A DNA stretch of 64,000 nt from Verrucomicrobiota bacterium (GTDB taxonomy: Bacteria > Verrucomicrobiota > Verrucomicrobiia > Limisphaerales > JACPZS01). Location: positions 1-64,000 of the forward strand of contig JACPZS010000112.1 of assembly GCA_016195385.1 (NCBI GenBank). Reading direction: 5' to 3'. Below, piece after piece: positions 63,702 to 64,000 of the stretch. The notes under the pieces were generated by a model, which saw only the letters and a program-made list of their open reading frames with translations, made no database searches and was not told the DNA's origin. A program made the translations under genes and the position numbers. Numbering within the stretch: the stretch's first letter is position 1; each line of letters starts with the position of its first letter.

Positions 63702-64000
63702 ATGACTCGCATCCTCATCGTCGATGACCAGCCGGAGAATCTTTACCGCCTGCGTGCGTTGCTCACGGGTCATGCTTGCGAAGTCGTCGAAGCCCGTCAC
63801 GGCGCTGAGGCGCTCGTCACGGCGCGGGAGTCTCCGCCGGACCTCGTCATCTCCGACCTGCTCATGCCGGTGATGGACGGCTACACGCTCCTGCGCCACT
63901 GGAAGGCGGACGAGCGGCTCAAGCAGATTCCCTTCGTGGTCTATACCGCCACCTACACCGAGCCGAAGGACGAGCAGCTCGCGCTCGATCTCGGTGCGGA
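63702..64000 (+). CDS. Response regulator receiver protein (truncated by window end)
   Basis: The first 99 codons encode a CheY-like receiver: the acidic pair in ILIVDDQPENL, the phosphoacceptor Asp in LVISDLLMPVMDGY (near residue 52) and the Thr/Ala switch region VVYTATYTEP. The gene runs past the right edge, so the output domain or histidine kinase part is not visible. Hybrid kinases with an N-terminal receiver and diguanylate cyclases are both possible. Confidence 0.9.
   Translation, partial: MTRILIVDDQPENLYRLRALLTGHACEVVEARHGAEALVTARESPPDLVISDLLMPVMDGYTLLRHWKADERLKQIPFVVYTATYTEPKDEQLALDLGA

Overview
The window looks like chromosomal DNA from a GC-rich member of the Verrucomicrobiota, probably close to the Pedosphaera/Limisphaerales type. 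The case rests on three things. There is a four-gene locus resembling the Akkermansia Amuc_1101-1100-1099-1098 pilus-like cluster. There is a DUF1559-like prepilin. Several very large secreted proteins end in the FYR-type C-terminal domain common in this phylum. No 16S gene is present, so the assignment is an inference from gene content.

Layout. Positions 1-1351 look like the end of a mobile or island segment: a cut-off IS transposase start, a UPF0175/PIN toxin-antitoxin-like pair, a three-unit 29-bp repeat array, and a detached tRNA 3' end that looks like an integration (att) scar. From 1.5 to 10.3 kb the content is mixed chromosome: a YkgJ-type Cys-cluster protein, an exported sugar isomerase-like protein, an FtsB/DivIC-like protein, frr, a small metal-uptake group (His-rich membrane protein, outer-membrane porin, ZnuA-like binding protein), trpG and a prepilin-like protein.

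From 10.36 to 28.17 kb lies a dense stress and energy cluster, mostly on the minus strand. In order of transcription it holds a CBM48 glycogen-binding protein, UspA, a monohaem cytochrome, two stand-alone cNMP-fold proteins with an altered phosphate cassette, a tandem UspA, PEP synthase, an ADP-forming acyl-CoA synthetase fused to a GNAT acetyltransferase, a formate dehydrogenase catalytic subunit and a P-type ATPase. A second P-type ATPase diverges from it. Four palindromic repeats of three kinds are inserted in frame inside three of these genes. This cluster is the best candidate here for an undescribed functional system.

From 28.2 to 38 kb there is a TolC/HlyD/ABC-ATPase export operon without a permease, thiD, a PolX lacking its HxH metal motif, and two envelope-sugar genes. 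From 38.1 to 45 kb is the Amuc-like pilus/secretin operon, whose secretin has a very long glycine tract. It is followed by a stand-alone 5'-3' exonuclease and four secreted proteins, including a 1626-residue M36 metalloprotease (46.1-57.6 kb). From 57.6 to 64 kb are obg, a terminator, rpmA and rplU, an MnmC-like methyltransferase, an Lrp-like regulator, a DUF2806 gene, a class V aminotransferase, a decayed gene end and a truncated response regulator.
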